A DNA stretch of 64,000 nucleotides, from contig DAONSX010000004.1 in NCBI GenBank assembly GCA_035411425.1, positions 1 through 64,000 of the forward strand, read 5' to 3'. Shown here one piece after another: positions 1 to 9,209 of the stretch; within the stretch, counting starts at the first letter, position 1, and each line of letters begins with the position of its first letter. This stretch comes from TTA-H9 sp002071415 (GTDB taxonomy: Bacteria; Bacteroidota; Bacteroidia; Bacteroidales; TTA-H9). The translations under genes and the position numbers were made by a program. Below the pieces are notes generated by a model. That model ran no database searches. It was not told where the DNA came from and was given only the letters and a program-made list of their open reading frames with translations.

Positions 1-102
1 ATGGCCATCATAGGTGGCGAACGGGATCCGGACAAACTTTGTTCACTTGTTCACGATTGCATCTTCAGAACTCCTGATTCGACATTGAATCAAGAGTTCT
101 GA
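1..102 (+). pseudogene. 3' end of a possible IS110-like transposase (partial)
   Basis: An open frame enters at the left edge and stops at 100-102. The 33 readable residues contain GGERDPDKLCSL, which resembles the 'GERDP..LA.L' stretch found in IS110-family transposases. Nothing upstream is visible, so it may be the tail of an intact gene, a solo fragment, or chance similarity. The first codon happens to be ATG, but that need not be the true start. The identification is from memory of the family pattern and is weak. Confidence 0.3.
66..101. repeat. Hairpin over the stop codon of the transposase-like fragment
   Basis: A 15-base arm at 66-80 (cagaactcctgattc) pairs with 87-101 (gaatcaagagttctg) with one mismatch and a 6-base loop. 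The stem spans the TGA of the left-edge frame. It could be an IS terminal inverted structure or a terminator, but no clean T-run follows. Confidence 0.4.
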
Positions 103-155
103 TCTTTATCGAGAGTCGAAATATCTATCCGTTTTTTTATAAAATTTTTAGGTTA

Positions 156-183
156 GGATTTTAAAAAATACCCGAATCATCGG
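156..183 (-). terminator. Weak terminator after the porin gene
   Basis: On the minus strand a short CCGA/TCGG stem (172-175 with 180-183) is followed by a run of T residues just after the porin stop codon. The stem is only 4 bp, so this is tentative. Confidence 0.25.
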
Positions 184-196
184 CATGGAAAGTTCA

Positions 197-2197
197 TTAA
201 TCGTAGAAAGGCCATATCACGCCAAAGTTAATGCCTGCATCGGGCAAGGGATATCCCGGAGCTCCCCAGTAATTATAGCCCGTCCATGCGCTGTGAAAAT
301 GCCGGTATCTCAGAAATAATCTGGCGCGAGCTACTTTTAGATTCAAGAAAATGTCGGCCACGAAATAATTCCCAATTTGTTTTTCCGACTGCAGATAGAA
401 TGCATTGAGGGAAGGCATGTAGGCATCGGCATAAAATTTAGAATACCACGAAGCCGAAATACCGGGTTCGATAAATAAAGCGTCCTTAAACATGTATCCC
501 ACATAACTGAGTGAACCTTTTGCCATGATCGAAGGCAAACGAAGGCTGAGGGTATCGCTCAGTTTGTGCAAAACCACGGTAGCATCCATGTGAAAATGCC
601 TGAACCGTAAACCTTGTTTCAGATATAACCGCCATAAGAAAAATGAACCGTTGCGTTGCATGGGTTTAGCCGTTTTTGCCAGATAAACCAAATTGTTGAG
701 CAATATAAATTCTGGTTTAACGAGCGTGTGGGGTCCACTGATCGACCCCCCCAAACGTAAGATTTCTTCTCTCTGGAAATTATTTTCCCATTGCTGATGA
801 TTTCCCCGGTAAGAAACATAGAAATAATCGGGGTGAGATGAACTGAAAGATGCTTCGGCTGCAAGCGACCATAATGGTTTTTTGCCGAAAAATTTGGATA
901 GGCTTCCTTCAATCCCCAGATCGCCTCCATTATAATCGCCATTCACATAGAATGCGTTGCCCTGCAACCGAATTCCGGCCGGAAAATCAATTCTCAGATC
1001 CACCGTCGGTATCCACTGATGAAAATTCTTTATTTCAAGAGAATCGAAATGATAACCAGCAATAAGATATCGAAGAGCCAATCGTAATTTTATGGGAAAT
1101 TTCGTAGGATACAAATAAAGAGAGTTAGTCCACGATAGTTCATTCTCTATTCGATAAATAGTAATCGAATCATAGGTTTTGGTCGAATCTTTCAATATCT
1201 CTGGATAAAATCCGCTTTTAGGAGAATCGTCCGAATAAGCATAGGCATCTTTTGAATACGAAAATGTATGCGAAAATCTTCCCAAAGTAAACAAGCGGGA
1301 CTGATTTTCTCCGGCTTGGGCAATGATATCGGGGTTCTGCCCACTACTATCGTTCGGAAGGTGGAGTGTATCGATTCGCATCATAAGAGAATCATAAACC
1401 GATGGTTGTGCAGGTATTTTCACAGCTCTTCCCCAATGAGGTTCATAAAACTGTGTAATGGTATAAACATTTCCGATTTCTTTGGTCCGAGCAGAACTAA
1501 GCTTGACTGGGATTACTGGTCGTCGGCTTTCGCGGTTTTGCTCAAATTCATTCTCATTCTGAATGCCTCCGTTTTGCTGGAAATCGAATACATTGCGAAT
1601 AAATTGGGCCATTACGCCGTAATGCTTCGAAGGAGAAAAATATCGAACATCGACGCCAATGTTATCGAGGTCGGTCAGCTGACGGGTATAGGGGCCTGTG
1701 GAATGAATCAGCCTGTAATTTAATCCTATATTTAATCCTCGGTAAAGATTCCGGTTGAATTTTGCATGAATGTTGTTTTCCTTGTCAGGCCCCATTACAT
1801 ATCGAACTTCCGAAAACACGGAAGAAGACTGATAAAAAGGTAGATTTTGTGGCGTGAAGCGATAAACATCCATGGCATCGCGACCAAATTGAAATCCCTT
1901 ATTGGGCTTGAACTCGGGAAGCAATGACTTTACGGGTTGGCCAATATTTCCTAACCCCAGATAAAAACCTTTCTTAAACGGATCGTATTCATGAATGCCA
2001 CTCGTGGTTGTATCTATACGTTCGAGAGAAATGGTCTCGAGACTCTGAATACGATTGCAAAATTCGAGGATTTCAGTAGAATCCCTTGGAGTAATCCATA
2101 GCGATTGCTGAGAAAAAAGAGATGTAGAAAACAGGCTCAGAATTATACTCGAAGCGAATCCTGCAATAAGTTTCATTAAAGGGAATGAATTCTGCAT
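197..2197 (-). CDS. Putative outer-membrane beta-barrel porin
   Basis: A 666-residue protein with an N-terminal signal peptide (Met then a hydrophobic stretch around residues 8-28 ending in FSQQS). The rest is rich in alternating aromatic and polar strands with frequent Tyr, Phe and Trp, and it ends in FGVIWPFYD, an aromatic C-terminus typical of outer-membrane barrels. Length and composition match the Bacteroidota 'putative porin' family (Porin_10-like). It probably forms a channel or receptor in the outer membrane; the substrate is unknown. The start lies 6 bases after the stop of the TrmH-like gene, so the two are probably co-transcribed. An in-frame Met seven codons in (2176) would also give a good signal peptide. 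Confidence 0.75.
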   Translation of the reverse strand: MQNSFPLMKLIAGFASSIILSLFSTSLFSQQSLWITPRDSTEILEFCNRIQSLETISLERIDTTTSGIHEYDPFKKGFYLGLGNIGQPVKSLLPEFKPNKGFQFGRDAMDVYRFTPQNLPFYQSSSVFSEVRYVMGPDKENNIHAKFNRNLYRGLNIGLNYRLIHSTGPYTRQLTDLDNIGVDVRYFSPSKHYGVMAQFIRNVFDFQQNGGIQNENEFEQNRESRRPVIPVKLSSARTKEIGNVYTITQFYEPHWGRAVKIPAQPSVYDSLMMRIDTLHLPNDSSGQNPDIIAQAGENQSRLFTLGRFSHTFSYSKDAYAYSDDSPKSGFYPEILKDSTKTYDSITIYRIENELSWTNSLYLYPTKFPIKLRLALRYLIAGYHFDSLEIKNFHQWIPTVDLRIDFPAGIRLQGNAFYVNGDYNGGDLGIEGSLSKFFGKKPLWSLAAEASFSSSHPDYFYVSYRGNHQQWENNFQREEILRLGGSISGPHTLVKPEFILLNNLVYLAKTAKPMQRNGSFFLWRLYLKQGLRFRHFHMDATVVLHKLSDTLSLRLPSIMAKGSLSYVGYMFKDALFIEPGISASWYSKFYADAYMPSLNAFYLQSEKQIGNYFVADIFLNLKVARARLFLRYRHFHSAWTGYNYWGAPGYPLPDAGINFGVIWPFYD

Positions 2198-2203
2198 AAG
2201 CGT

Positions 2204-3016
2204 TCAGGCTTTTTTGGGTTGATTTCTTTGCCTGACTGCTTCAAAAGTAAGAATAGCAGCAGCGATCGATACATTGAGGGAATCTGCTCTTCCTCTCATG
2301 GGAATCATGATCTTATGCCGGCAAAATCGAAGCCATGCAGGCGAAAGTCCTTCGGCTTCGGTGCCTAAGACAAAAGCCGTACTTGCCGTAAAATCCATTT
2401 CGGTGTACGGAAGTGCATCCTCCACTATAACAGCCGCATAAGAAGTGATATGTCGTTGTTCGAGCCATTTCATTACTTCCTTCGATTCAGCAACGGCTAA
2501 AGGAACGGTAAAAACCGTCCCAAGACTGGCACGAATTACATTTGGATTGAAAATATCGGTGCGAGGATCGCTGACGATGATTGCATCACATCCGGCGGCA
2601 TCGGCCATACGAAGAATTGCACCTAAATTTCCGGGCTTTTCGACACTCTCGATGATGATAACCAGAGGATCATCATCGAGATTCAATGAATCCAAGCGGG
2701 GAGTATCTGCCTCGAATATAGCCAGAAACCCATCACTGTTTTCACGATAGGCCAAACGCCCAAAAACCTCTAAACCGACTTCCGTTTTCAGTACTGAAGA
2801 AAAATAAGGTTCTATCTCTTTTAATTTCTCTTCAGAACAAATATTGCGGCAAACGATAAGTTCTATGGCCTTCATGGGATAACCCAGTGCCATGCGTAGC
2901 TCCCTCAAACCTTCTACTATCATCCAACCCCTGTTCTTCCTTTCCGCAGGCTTGTTCTTAAGCCTCACCAGTTCCCGTATATGCGGATTGGAAACACTCG
3001 TAATTTTTTGCCACAT
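2204..3016 (-). CDS. TrmH/SpoU-family RNA 2'-O-methyltransferase
   Basis: A 270-residue SPOUT methyltransferase that transfers a methyl group from S-adenosylmethionine to a ribose 2'-OH of rRNA or tRNA. An N-terminal substrate-binding segment opens with MWQKITSVSNPHIRELVRLK. The three SpoU motifs follow in order: ESVEKPGNLGAILRMADAAG, FVLGTEAEGLSP, and IPMRGRADSLNVSIAAAIL, which forms the trefoil-knot cofactor site. The frame is open 50 codons further upstream, but that extension does not resemble the family, so ATG at 3016 is chosen. A TACCTTTG box at 3088-3095 fits transcription starting downstream of the longer start. The exact target nucleotide cannot be told. Confidence 0.85.
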   Translation of the reverse strand: MWQKITSVSNPHIRELVRLKNKPAERKNRGWMIVEGLRELRMALGYPMKAIELIVCRNICSEEKLKEIEPYFSSVLKTEVGLEVFGRLAYRENSDGFLAIFEADTPRLDSLNLDDDPLVIIIESVEKPGNLGAILRMADAAGCDAIIVSDPRTDIFNPNVIRASLGTVFTVPLAVAESKEVMKWLEQRHITSYAAVIVEDALPYTEMDFTASTAFVLGTEAEGLSPAWLRFCRHKIMIPMRGRADSLNVSIAAAILTFEAVRQRNQPKKA

Positions 3017-3087
3017 TGTGTCTTTCGATTCGAAGATTGCTGAGAAATTGAGAATTGTAAAGAATTCGGCCAACCACAGCCAGAGAG

Positions 3088-3095
3088 CAAAGGTA
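3088..3095 (-). promoter_or_regulatory. -7-like promoter box for trmH-porin
   Basis: Reads TACCTTTG on the minus strand, matching the Bacteroidota -7 consensus TAnnTTTG, about 70 bases before the chosen ATG. No clear TTG -33 element is present (TTC at the right place). Confidence 0.4.
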
Positions 3096-3311
3096 GAAAT
3101 TTTAGAATTGCCCGAAAGAATACATCCTGAGGGTGATGCATTCAAACACAAAACCCTGTCATCCATTTTTCGAATAACCAGAATTGCCTTCTTTGAATTT
3201 TATTGCTTGATCCCAAGATGATTGGTTTATTTCGAACATTGGCTCGAAAACCATAGTTCTGAAAATGACTCATACCCTTTAGCATCCCCGATAAACATTT
3301 GGCATTTTTAA

Positions 3312-3319
3312 TACATTTG
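3312..3319 (+). promoter_or_regulatory. -7-like promoter box
   Basis: TACATTTG matches TAnnTTTG and lies 25 bases before the ATG of the class I methyltransferase at 3345. No -33 TTG at the usual spacing was found. Confidence 0.45.
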
Positions 3320-3344
3320 CACCGCATGAATTATTCCTGAATTA

Positions 3345-4244
3345 ATGGAACTCATCGAGACGAAGTGCTGGAGAGATTATGAACTTCTGGATACGGGCAA
3401 ATCGCAAAAACTGGAACGATTCGGGCCTTATGTGCTTGTTAGGCCTGAGCCTAAAGCAATATGGGACAAACATTTAAGCGATGAAGAATGGGAAGGGAAA
3501 TCGCAGGCAGTTTTTAGACGCACTTATAATTCGAGCCGCAACGACAAGGAAGAATCCGGAGAATGGTACAAGAAGAAAGACATGCCCGACCAGTGGGTGA
3601 TCGAATTTCCGATGGATCATTTCTATCTGAAGATGCGCTTGGGTTTGACTCCCTTTAGGCATGTAGGCATATTCCCCGAACAGGCTACCAATTGGGAATA
3701 TATCTATGAAACCATTTCGATGATGAAGATCGACAAGCCAAAAGTCCTGAATCTGTTTGCCTATACAGGGGCGGCTTCGATTGTAGCACTGGCAGCAGGT
3801 GCCGAGGTAGTTCACGTAGAAGCTCTCAAGCAACTGATTACTTGGACTAACGAAAATATGACTCTCAATCAGCTCAGTGGAATAAGATGGATGCTGGAAG
3901 ATGTGGTAAAATTCGTGAAACGTGAGATTCGCCGTGGACATAAGTATCATGGCATCATCATGGACCCACCGGCTTATGGGCGTGGAGCCGAAGGAGAAAA
4001 ATGGATTCTGGAAGAAGGAATCAATGACTTATTGAAAGACGCGAGACAACTGATGTTTTCACAGAACCGTTTTTTTGTTCTTAACCTTTATGCAAAAGGA
4101 ATTTCACCATTGATTACCGAAAACCTCTTCGACGACATATTTGGAGAAGTGAAGGGAAAAGAATGCGGCGAACTGTTTATTCAGGATCATTATGGCCGCC
4201 GTTTGCCTTATGGAAGTTTATTGAGATTCAGAGAGATTGGATAA
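3345..4244 (+). CDS. Class I SAM-dependent methyltransferase (RlmI/RlmK-like, no PUA domain)
   Basis: A 299-residue Rossmann-fold methyltransferase, probably acting on a pyrimidine C5 of 23S rRNA by family resemblance. The SAM-binding motif VLNLFAYTGAASIVALAAGA lies near residues 131-150, followed by an acidic turn (HVEALK). The DPPAYGRG motif near residues 207-214 matches the DPPxxG active-site loop of the Methyltrans_SAM family. RlmI proteins usually have an N-terminal PUA domain; here about 100 residues of a different beta-rich domain precede the catalytic part. It stands alone, divergent from the TrmH-like gene. Confidence 0.75.
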   Translation: MELIETKCWRDYELLDTGKSQKLERFGPYVLVRPEPKAIWDKHLSDEEWEGKSQAVFRRTYNSSRNDKEESGEWYKKKDMPDQWVIEFPMDHFYLKMRLGLTPFRHVGIFPEQATNWEYIYETISMMKIDKPKVLNLFAYTGAASIVALAAGAEVVHVEALKQLITWTNENMTLNQLSGIRWMLEDVVKFVKREIRRGHKYHGIIMDPPAYGRGAEGEKWILEEGINDLLKDARQLMFSQNRFFVLNLYAKGISPLITENLFDDIFGEVKGKECGELFIQDHYGRRLPYGSLLRFREIG

Positions 4245-4563
4245 AAATAGTTCTCCATAGAAGGTTAGGGATTGATGGGTTAAAAGTTTATAAAGTGGAG
4301 AAATGGAAACTAGAAGACGAGGGGACGGAGAGAGTTTGATTAAATGGGAAATTATGAATATTTTCCCTAAATATTGAAATTAGACAATTAAATTTGGATA
4401 AAATTAACATTAAATTTTCAAGAATCTTATTTTATTTTAAAAAATTTATTTATTTTTGTTCACGCTCTATAAAAGTTTAGTATTTTGAATTTTGTAAAGA
4501 AAAGTTTAGTATTATTTTAATCAAAGACATGCAACAACTTGTAACCCTTTAAATTACATTTTT
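4245..4563. other. AT-rich intergenic region with repeat words
   Basis: No gene. The first 90 bases carry purine-rich words (for example gacgaggggacggag near 4317-4331) shared with the repeat islands at 11840-11870 and 49380-49440. The remainder is very AT-rich leader sequence for the T9SS gene, including a tatttttg box near 4450. Confidence 0.4.
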
Positions 4564-7500
4564 ATGAAACAATTAAAACAATTCTACACAATTTTTCTCG
4601 TTTTACTTTTGGGCTTCCATCTTCAGGTATGGAGCCAGGTAAACATTTCGGCGGGTAACACCATTACCGAGAACTTCGATGGTATGGGTACATCTGCCAC
4701 TGCTAATCTTCCTAATGGATGGAAGGTAGATAAAAATACTACAGTACGTTCTGTTGGAACCTATTCCGCTGCTGGAACTGCAACAGAACTGAGAGCAGGG
4801 AATAATATGGCTAGTAATGCTCAGAATGGCATTTATAATTATGCGGCAGGGGTTCCAGATTCGGCCACCGACAGGGCAGTGGGAGGAATTTCTTCCGGCA
4901 GTGCCTCTAAAAGTGTGAATGTATATGTACAGCTCACCAACAATGGCAGCACTGCCATCGACAACCTTACAATCAGTTACAATGTGGAAAAATATCGGAA
5001 TGGTACTAATTCCGCTGGATTTACCATTCAAATGTATTATTCCACTGATGGAAGTACATGGACAAGTGCAGGAGATGATTTTAAGTCAAGTTTCGCAGCT
5101 GATGCTGATAATAATGGTTTTACTTCTGCACCAGGAGCAACAGTAAATGTTACCAGCAAAACTTTGAATCAATCTATTGCCGTTGGAAGTAGCTTGTACT
5201 TGGCATGGAACTATTCTGTTACTTCTGGAACTACAACATCTTTTGCACAGGCTTTGGGTATAGATGATGTTTCCATCACAGCCAATGGTGGAACTTCACC
5301 CAGTATTTCGGTAAATCCTTCTTCTCTGAGTGGTTTTAGTTATGTGTTGGGTGCTGGTCCTTCATCAGAACAATCGTTTACCGTGAGTGGCCAGAATTTG
5401 ACTAACGATATCACCTTAACTGCACCAACAAATTATGAGGTTTCTCAAACTTCGGGAAGTGGCTTTACCAATACCATTAATTTGCCACAGACCGGTGGAA
5501 GCGTTAGTTCTACTTCAATTTATGTTCGCCTGAAAAGTGGGCTTTCCGTTGGAACTTATGATGAAAGCATTACCGCTTCTTCAACGGGAGCTACTTCACA
5601 GGAAATAAGCTGTTCGGGTGTCGTTTTCGCCACTGAGCCTTCCAATCATGTTTCCAATTTTACGGCAAATGCAACTTCTTCGTCCGAAATTCAACTCACA
5701 TGGACAGATGCCGATGCCTCAAATTATTTAATTAAAGGTAGTTCTACAAGTTTTGCTGCTATCGTAGCTCCTGTGGATGGGTCCGCAGAAGCCGACGGTG
5801 AATTGGTAAAAAATGTGGCTTCAGGAGTTCAGTCTCATAGCTTTACAGGATTAAGTTCCAATCAGACCTATTATTTTAAAATTTACCCATACAATGGTAC
5901 AGAAAGTACGATAAATTACAAAACTTCACCCGATCCTCCCGAAGCAAGTGTTACCACTCAAGCTCAAGCTGCCACTACCTATACTTGGATAGGTGATGAT
6001 AATGCTTCGTGGCTGGAAGCCACTAATTGGAGCCCAACGCGGACTTCTCCCCAAGATAACGATATCTTGATATTTAATAGTGGAACCAAAACAATTACGG
6101 CAGTCCCTTCGCAAACCATCGGCCAACTAAAAGTTACGGATGGCGCAAAAATTACCTTAAAGGCTTCAGAAGGTATTACCCTTACTATTAATGGTGACGA
6201 AGGTGATGACCTTTCTGTGGCTTCTGGTTGTGAACTTAATATTTCCGGTTCGAATGCCCTGACCATTTCTCTGCAAACAAGTGCTACCGGAAATATAGCC
6301 GGCTCAATGACATTTTCGGGAGGTGGTCATAAATTGACGGCTTCTGCTGCCAGTGCAATCATTTTTTCGGGAACTTTTACAGCGGGTAGTGGTTTTAGTG
6401 GGAATCCATTTGGAACAACAACTCACAATTCTGTGGTTTTCCAAAGTGGTTCGACTTATATTTATATGGCAGGAGGCAATCCTTTTGGGGCGGGTCAGCC
6501 TAATAGTGTAGTTGTATTTCAGACAGGGAGTTTATACTCTCATAGGGGAAGCGGTACACCATCATTTTCAGGCAGAACCTATGCCGATTTTGAGTTGGAT
6601 TATAATGGTGGAACTATTTCTCCAAGTGGTACAAGTGCTGTATCTATTGATAACCTAACCATTAAGCAAGGCACCATGAATTTTAATACGACAGGCATAC
6701 CAGGTCATTCTATCAAGGGGAATATTAATATATATACAGGAGCTACTTTGAATTTCAATCCTTCTTCAGCTGGCACGGTTCTTCTTAATGGAACTTCCTT
6801 GCAAACCATTTCGGGAGAAGGTACCCTTTCAGCTTCCAGTAATTCTACTATCCAAGTAGACAATACAAATGGAGTAAAACTAAATAAAACTGCCACGCTT
6901 TACAATATGACAGTTTCGTCGGGTGCCATTTTTGAATTATCTTCTTCCGCTGCCTTAACGCTCAGCGGTAACCTCACAAACAGTGGCAATTTTTCTCTAC
7001 AAAGTGAATCAACAGGAACAGCTTCTTTTATTTTAAATGGCAACTACTCAGGAAGTGGTACTTTCGAAATGGAACGCTATGTGGCCGGTGCCGATTGGAA
7101 TACTTGGGATGATGGTTGGCACGACATCAGCTCTCCCGTTCAAGACCAAGAAATTTCTACTTTCACTACTGGTATTTATGATTTTTATGGATGGGATGAA
7201 ACACAGAATTTGTGGATAAATTACAAGGATGGCAGTTTTATTCCTTGGAACGATAACAGCAGTCTCTTTGTCGAAGGTCGTGGATATCTAATTGCTTATG
7301 ATGAAACTCAAACCGATAAGAAATTCACGGGTACGCCCAACAATAGTAATATTACTATTTCTAACCTAAGTTATACTTCTGATAAAGGGAATGGATGGCA
7401 TCTATTAGGAAATCCTTATCCAAGCGCTTTAAAATGGAACGATGGGAATTGGACACTTACAGATATTGGTGGAGTAGCAAAAATTTGGAATTCTAGCAAT

Positions 7501-8283
7501 AAATCTTATGAAGATGTCAATTCAAATGGCATAATACCTGCCACCCAAGGATTTTTTGTACAGGTAAGTGCTTCAACTTCTCTCACTATACCAGCAGCTT
7601 CACGGGTTCACAATTCAACCAACTGGTACAAATCGTCGGATGATGCTTCGAGTATTGTTTTAGCCGCTTCGCCAGCCGATAATTCGTCAACCCAAAAAAC
7701 CTATATAAGAACAGAAGAAGGAACTACTGAAGGTTTCGAATTTTCAAGCGACAGCCGTTTCTTGGCGGGTTATGCACCGAAGTTTTATTGCATGGCTGGA
7801 GGCGAAAAGCTTTCTACGCAATCCTTACCCACAATCTATAATGGTCTCGAGCTAAATTATGGTTTTGAGAAATTGGAAAATGTAAATCAATATCGTATCC
7901 AACTCATCGAAAATCCTTATTCTGCCACACTTTACCTGAAAGATTTAAAAACTGGAAGCATACAAGATATGAGTCAAAACCCGGTTTATGAATTTACAGC
8001 TTCAGAAGGCGATCCTGCGCTGCGTTTCAAATTAAGCTTTGGAAGCGTAGGTATAGATGAACCGATTAATAATAATTACCGGCTTTACTATTCCAATGGT
8101 ATAATGTATATGCTGCAAATGGACGGACATAAACAAATCGAGGTTTATCAACTCAATGGGCAATTGATAAGAAAACTCAATTCTACCGAAAATTTTGTCA
8201 ATCTTCAGCTTGCCAAAGGAATCTATCTGGTAAGAGTAATTAATGCCAATCAGGCTTATGTACAAAAAATGATTGTTCAATAA
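4564..8283 (+). CDS. Large T9SS-exported adhesin-like protein (type A tail)
   Basis: A 1239-residue extracellular protein. Residues 1-25 form a signal peptide ending in WSQ. A jelly-roll or 'anchor'-type beta domain follows (about 25-240), then an Ig-like Bacteroidota repeat (about 245-355) and a fibronectin type III domain (about 360-470). A long Gly/Ser/Thr/Asn-rich stretch of short beta repeats (about 475-840) looks like a parallel beta-helix or autotransporter-like passenger. After a non-repetitive domain (about 850-1100) the last 80 residues (HKQIEVYQLNGQLIRKL ... GIYLVRVINANQAYVQKMIVQ) form a T9SS type A sorting domain. The usual YPNP motif at the front of the tail is replaced by YYSNG. 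No enzyme motif was seen, so adhesion or matrix function is an inference. The small sorting-tail gene follows after 19 bases. Confidence 0.85.
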   Translation: MKQLKQFYTIFLVLLLGFHLQVWSQVNISAGNTITENFDGMGTSATANLPNGWKVDKNTTVRSVGTYSAAGTATELRAGNNMASNAQNGIYNYAAGVPDSATDRAVGGISSGSASKSVNVYVQLTNNGSTAIDNLTISYNVEKYRNGTNSAGFTIQMYYSTDGSTWTSAGDDFKSSFAADADNNGFTSAPGATVNVTSKTLNQSIAVGSSLYLAWNYSVTSGTTTSFAQALGIDDVSITANGGTSPSISVNPSSLSGFSYVLGAGPSSEQSFTVSGQNLTNDITLTAPTNYEVSQTSGSGFTNTINLPQTGGSVSSTSIYVRLKSGLSVGTYDESITASSTGATSQEISCSGVVFATEPSNHVSNFTANATSSSEIQLTWTDADASNYLIKGSSTSFAAIVAPVDGSAEADGELVKNVASGVQSHSFTGLSSNQTYYFKIYPYNGTESTINYKTSPDPPEASVTTQAQAATTYTWIGDDNASWLEATNWSPTRTSPQDNDILIFNSGTKTITAVPSQTIGQLKVTDGAKITLKASEGITLTINGDEGDDLSVASGCELNISGSNALTISLQTSATGNIAGSMTFSGGGHKLTASAASAIIFSGTFTAGSGFSGNPFGTTTHNSVVFQSGSTYIYMAGGNPFGAGQPNSVVVFQTGSLYSHRGSGTPSFSGRTYADFELDYNGGTISPSGTSAVSIDNLTIKQGTMNFNTTGIPGHSIKGNINIYTGATLNFNPSSAGTVLLNGTSLQTISGEGTLSASSNSTIQVDNTNGVKLNKTATLYNMTVSSGAIFELSSSAALTLSGNLTNSGNFSLQSESTGTASFILNGNYSGSGTFEMERYVAGADWNTWDDGWHDISSPVQDQEISTFTTGIYDFYGWDETQNLWINYKDGSFIPWNDNSSLFVEGRGYLIAYDETQTDKKFTGTPNNSNITISNLSYTSDKGNGWHLLGNPYPSALKWNDGNWTLTDIGGVAKIWNSSNKSYEDVNSNGIIPATQGFFVQVSASTSLTIPAASRVHNSTNWYKSSDDASSIVLAASPADNSSTQKTYIRTEEGTTEGFEFSSDSRFLAGYAPKFYCMAGGEKLSTQSLPTIYNGLELNYGFEKLENVNQYRIQLIENPYSATLYLKDLKTGSIQDMSQNPVYEFTASEGDPALRFKLSFGSVGIDEPINNNYRLYYSNGIMYMLQMDGHKQIEVYQLNGQLIRKLNSTENFVNLQLAKGIYLVRVINANQAYVQKMIVQ

Positions 8284-8302
8284 TATATAAATCTATAAAC
8301 TT

Positions 8303-8539
8303 ATGAAAAGATACATTTTTCGATTGATGTTATTCGCAGCTATTTTAGTTGCTTCCCTTTCGGTTTATTCTCAACCACAAAATCCTCCTCCTCCTCCTGC
8401 AGGTGGTCATGGACAATCTACTAATCAGTCAAGAGGTGGTGGTGCTCCTTTAGGGACGGGTATTGGTATAATGCTTGCCTTAGGGGGTGCCTATGGAGCT
8501 AAAAAAGTTTATGACGCTCGCAAAAATTCAAAGGAGTAA
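8303..8539 (+). CDS. Small exported protein with glycine-rich C-terminal sorting-like tail
   Basis: A 78-residue protein. A signal peptide (residues 1-23, ending in VYSQ) is followed by a Pro-rich linker with six consecutive Pro, a Gly/Ser/Asn-rich spacer, and a C-terminal hydrophobic segment: APLGTGIGIMLALGGAYGAK, then a basic end (KVYDARKNSKE). The tail resembles the short Bacteroidota tail of the 'PID-CTERM' kind (P-I-D/G-x-G ... LL..G.AYG.KK), a presumed protein-sorting signal. That assignment is from memory of the pattern. It sits 19 bases after the large T9SS protein and before a strong hairpin, so it is probably co-expressed with it. Its function is unknown. Confidence 0.7.
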   Translation: MKRYIFRLMLFAAILVASLSVYSQPQNPPPPPAGGHGQSTNQSRGGGAPLGTGIGIMLALGGAYGAKKVYDARKNSKE

Positions 8540-8566
8540 ACCTTACATAAATCTCTTTTCATGGCT

Positions 8567-8608
8567 AAAGAGGCTGCTCTCATCTTGGGAGCGGCCTCTT
8601 TCGTCTTT
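8567..8608 (+). terminator. Strong hairpin terminator after the T9SS/small-protein pair
   Basis: Arm 8567-8579 (aaagaggctgctc) pairs with 8589-8601 (gagcggcctcttt), giving 13 bp with one G-U pair and a 9-base loop, followed by a T-rich stretch. Confidence 0.75.
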
Positions 8609-8715
8609 ATGATCATGATTGTATAAGAATCTTATTTTTATTTCAGATTTATTTTAGAATTCCTGATTCAAAAATAGATCGGTTTATCGTGTTTATGCAA
8701 ACAAGCGCATAGCCT

Positions 8716-9003
8716 TCACAAAACTGAATACTTAAGTGCATTGAGTTGTTGAGGTGAACTCCTTTTGTCAGAATCTCTTGATGCTATTTTAAAATTTCCC
8801 TTTTTGATAAGATAATAAATGGCAGCCTCACCAATGCCAGGTTCTTTCGCTGTGCTGTATTACGAACACTCCTTATTCATCCTCGCCTGTGCTTCCCGCT
8901 TCATCGATTCTGTAAACTTGTAACACTGCCCACGATGCTTTGCGCGATTAACAAACCCAGTCTGCACCTTTCTCTTTCAGTGATTTGACACAACTCTGAA
9001 CAT
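8716..9003 (-). pseudogene. Decayed helix-turn-helix protein (transposase OrfA-like remnant)
   Basis: The minus-strand frame from ATG at 9003 reads about 95 residues interrupted by two in-frame stops. Recognisable pieces are NRAKHRGQCYKFTESMKREA and, after the second stop, KEPGIGEAAIYYLIKKGNFK, which looks like a DNA-binding helix-turn-helix ('LGIGxSTIYxW') of the kind in transposase OrfA proteins. After it comes a charged Ser/Gln-rich tail. The order and spacing suggest one ancestral gene broken by point mutations. No catalytic DDE partner or terminal repeats were found nearby. The family call is an inference from the pattern. Confidence 0.4.
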
Positions 9004-9209
9004 TCCTTACGTGAATGCCCAGGGGGCTGTTTAAGAAAAGGCAATCGAAGTCGTACGTCCGAAAATTTTTCATCGGGGAAATGCCCATTCGAATCATCAT
9101 CATATTTTTAAAAATATTGAAAATAAAAATAAAGAGTCGAAAGTTTCAAATTTATCTCCCTGCCTATATATTTCTTCCTCGCCTTGAATCTCTTCCATTC
9201 AAAAAATCT
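9004..9209. other. Intergenic spacer without a convincing gene
   Basis: AT-rich sequence between the decayed remnant and the HD gene's 3' end. An open frame from 9015 on the plus strand has a low-complexity, Ile/Lys/Phe-rich translation and overlaps the HD gene end, so it is not called. Confidence 0.4.

Larger units (their letters stand above)
3017..3344. other. Intergenic region with divergent promoters
   Basis: There is no gene here. The region separates the divergent TrmH-like and class I methyltransferase genes and carries a -7-like box on each strand (3088-3095 minus, 3312-3319 plus). Confidence 0.5.
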
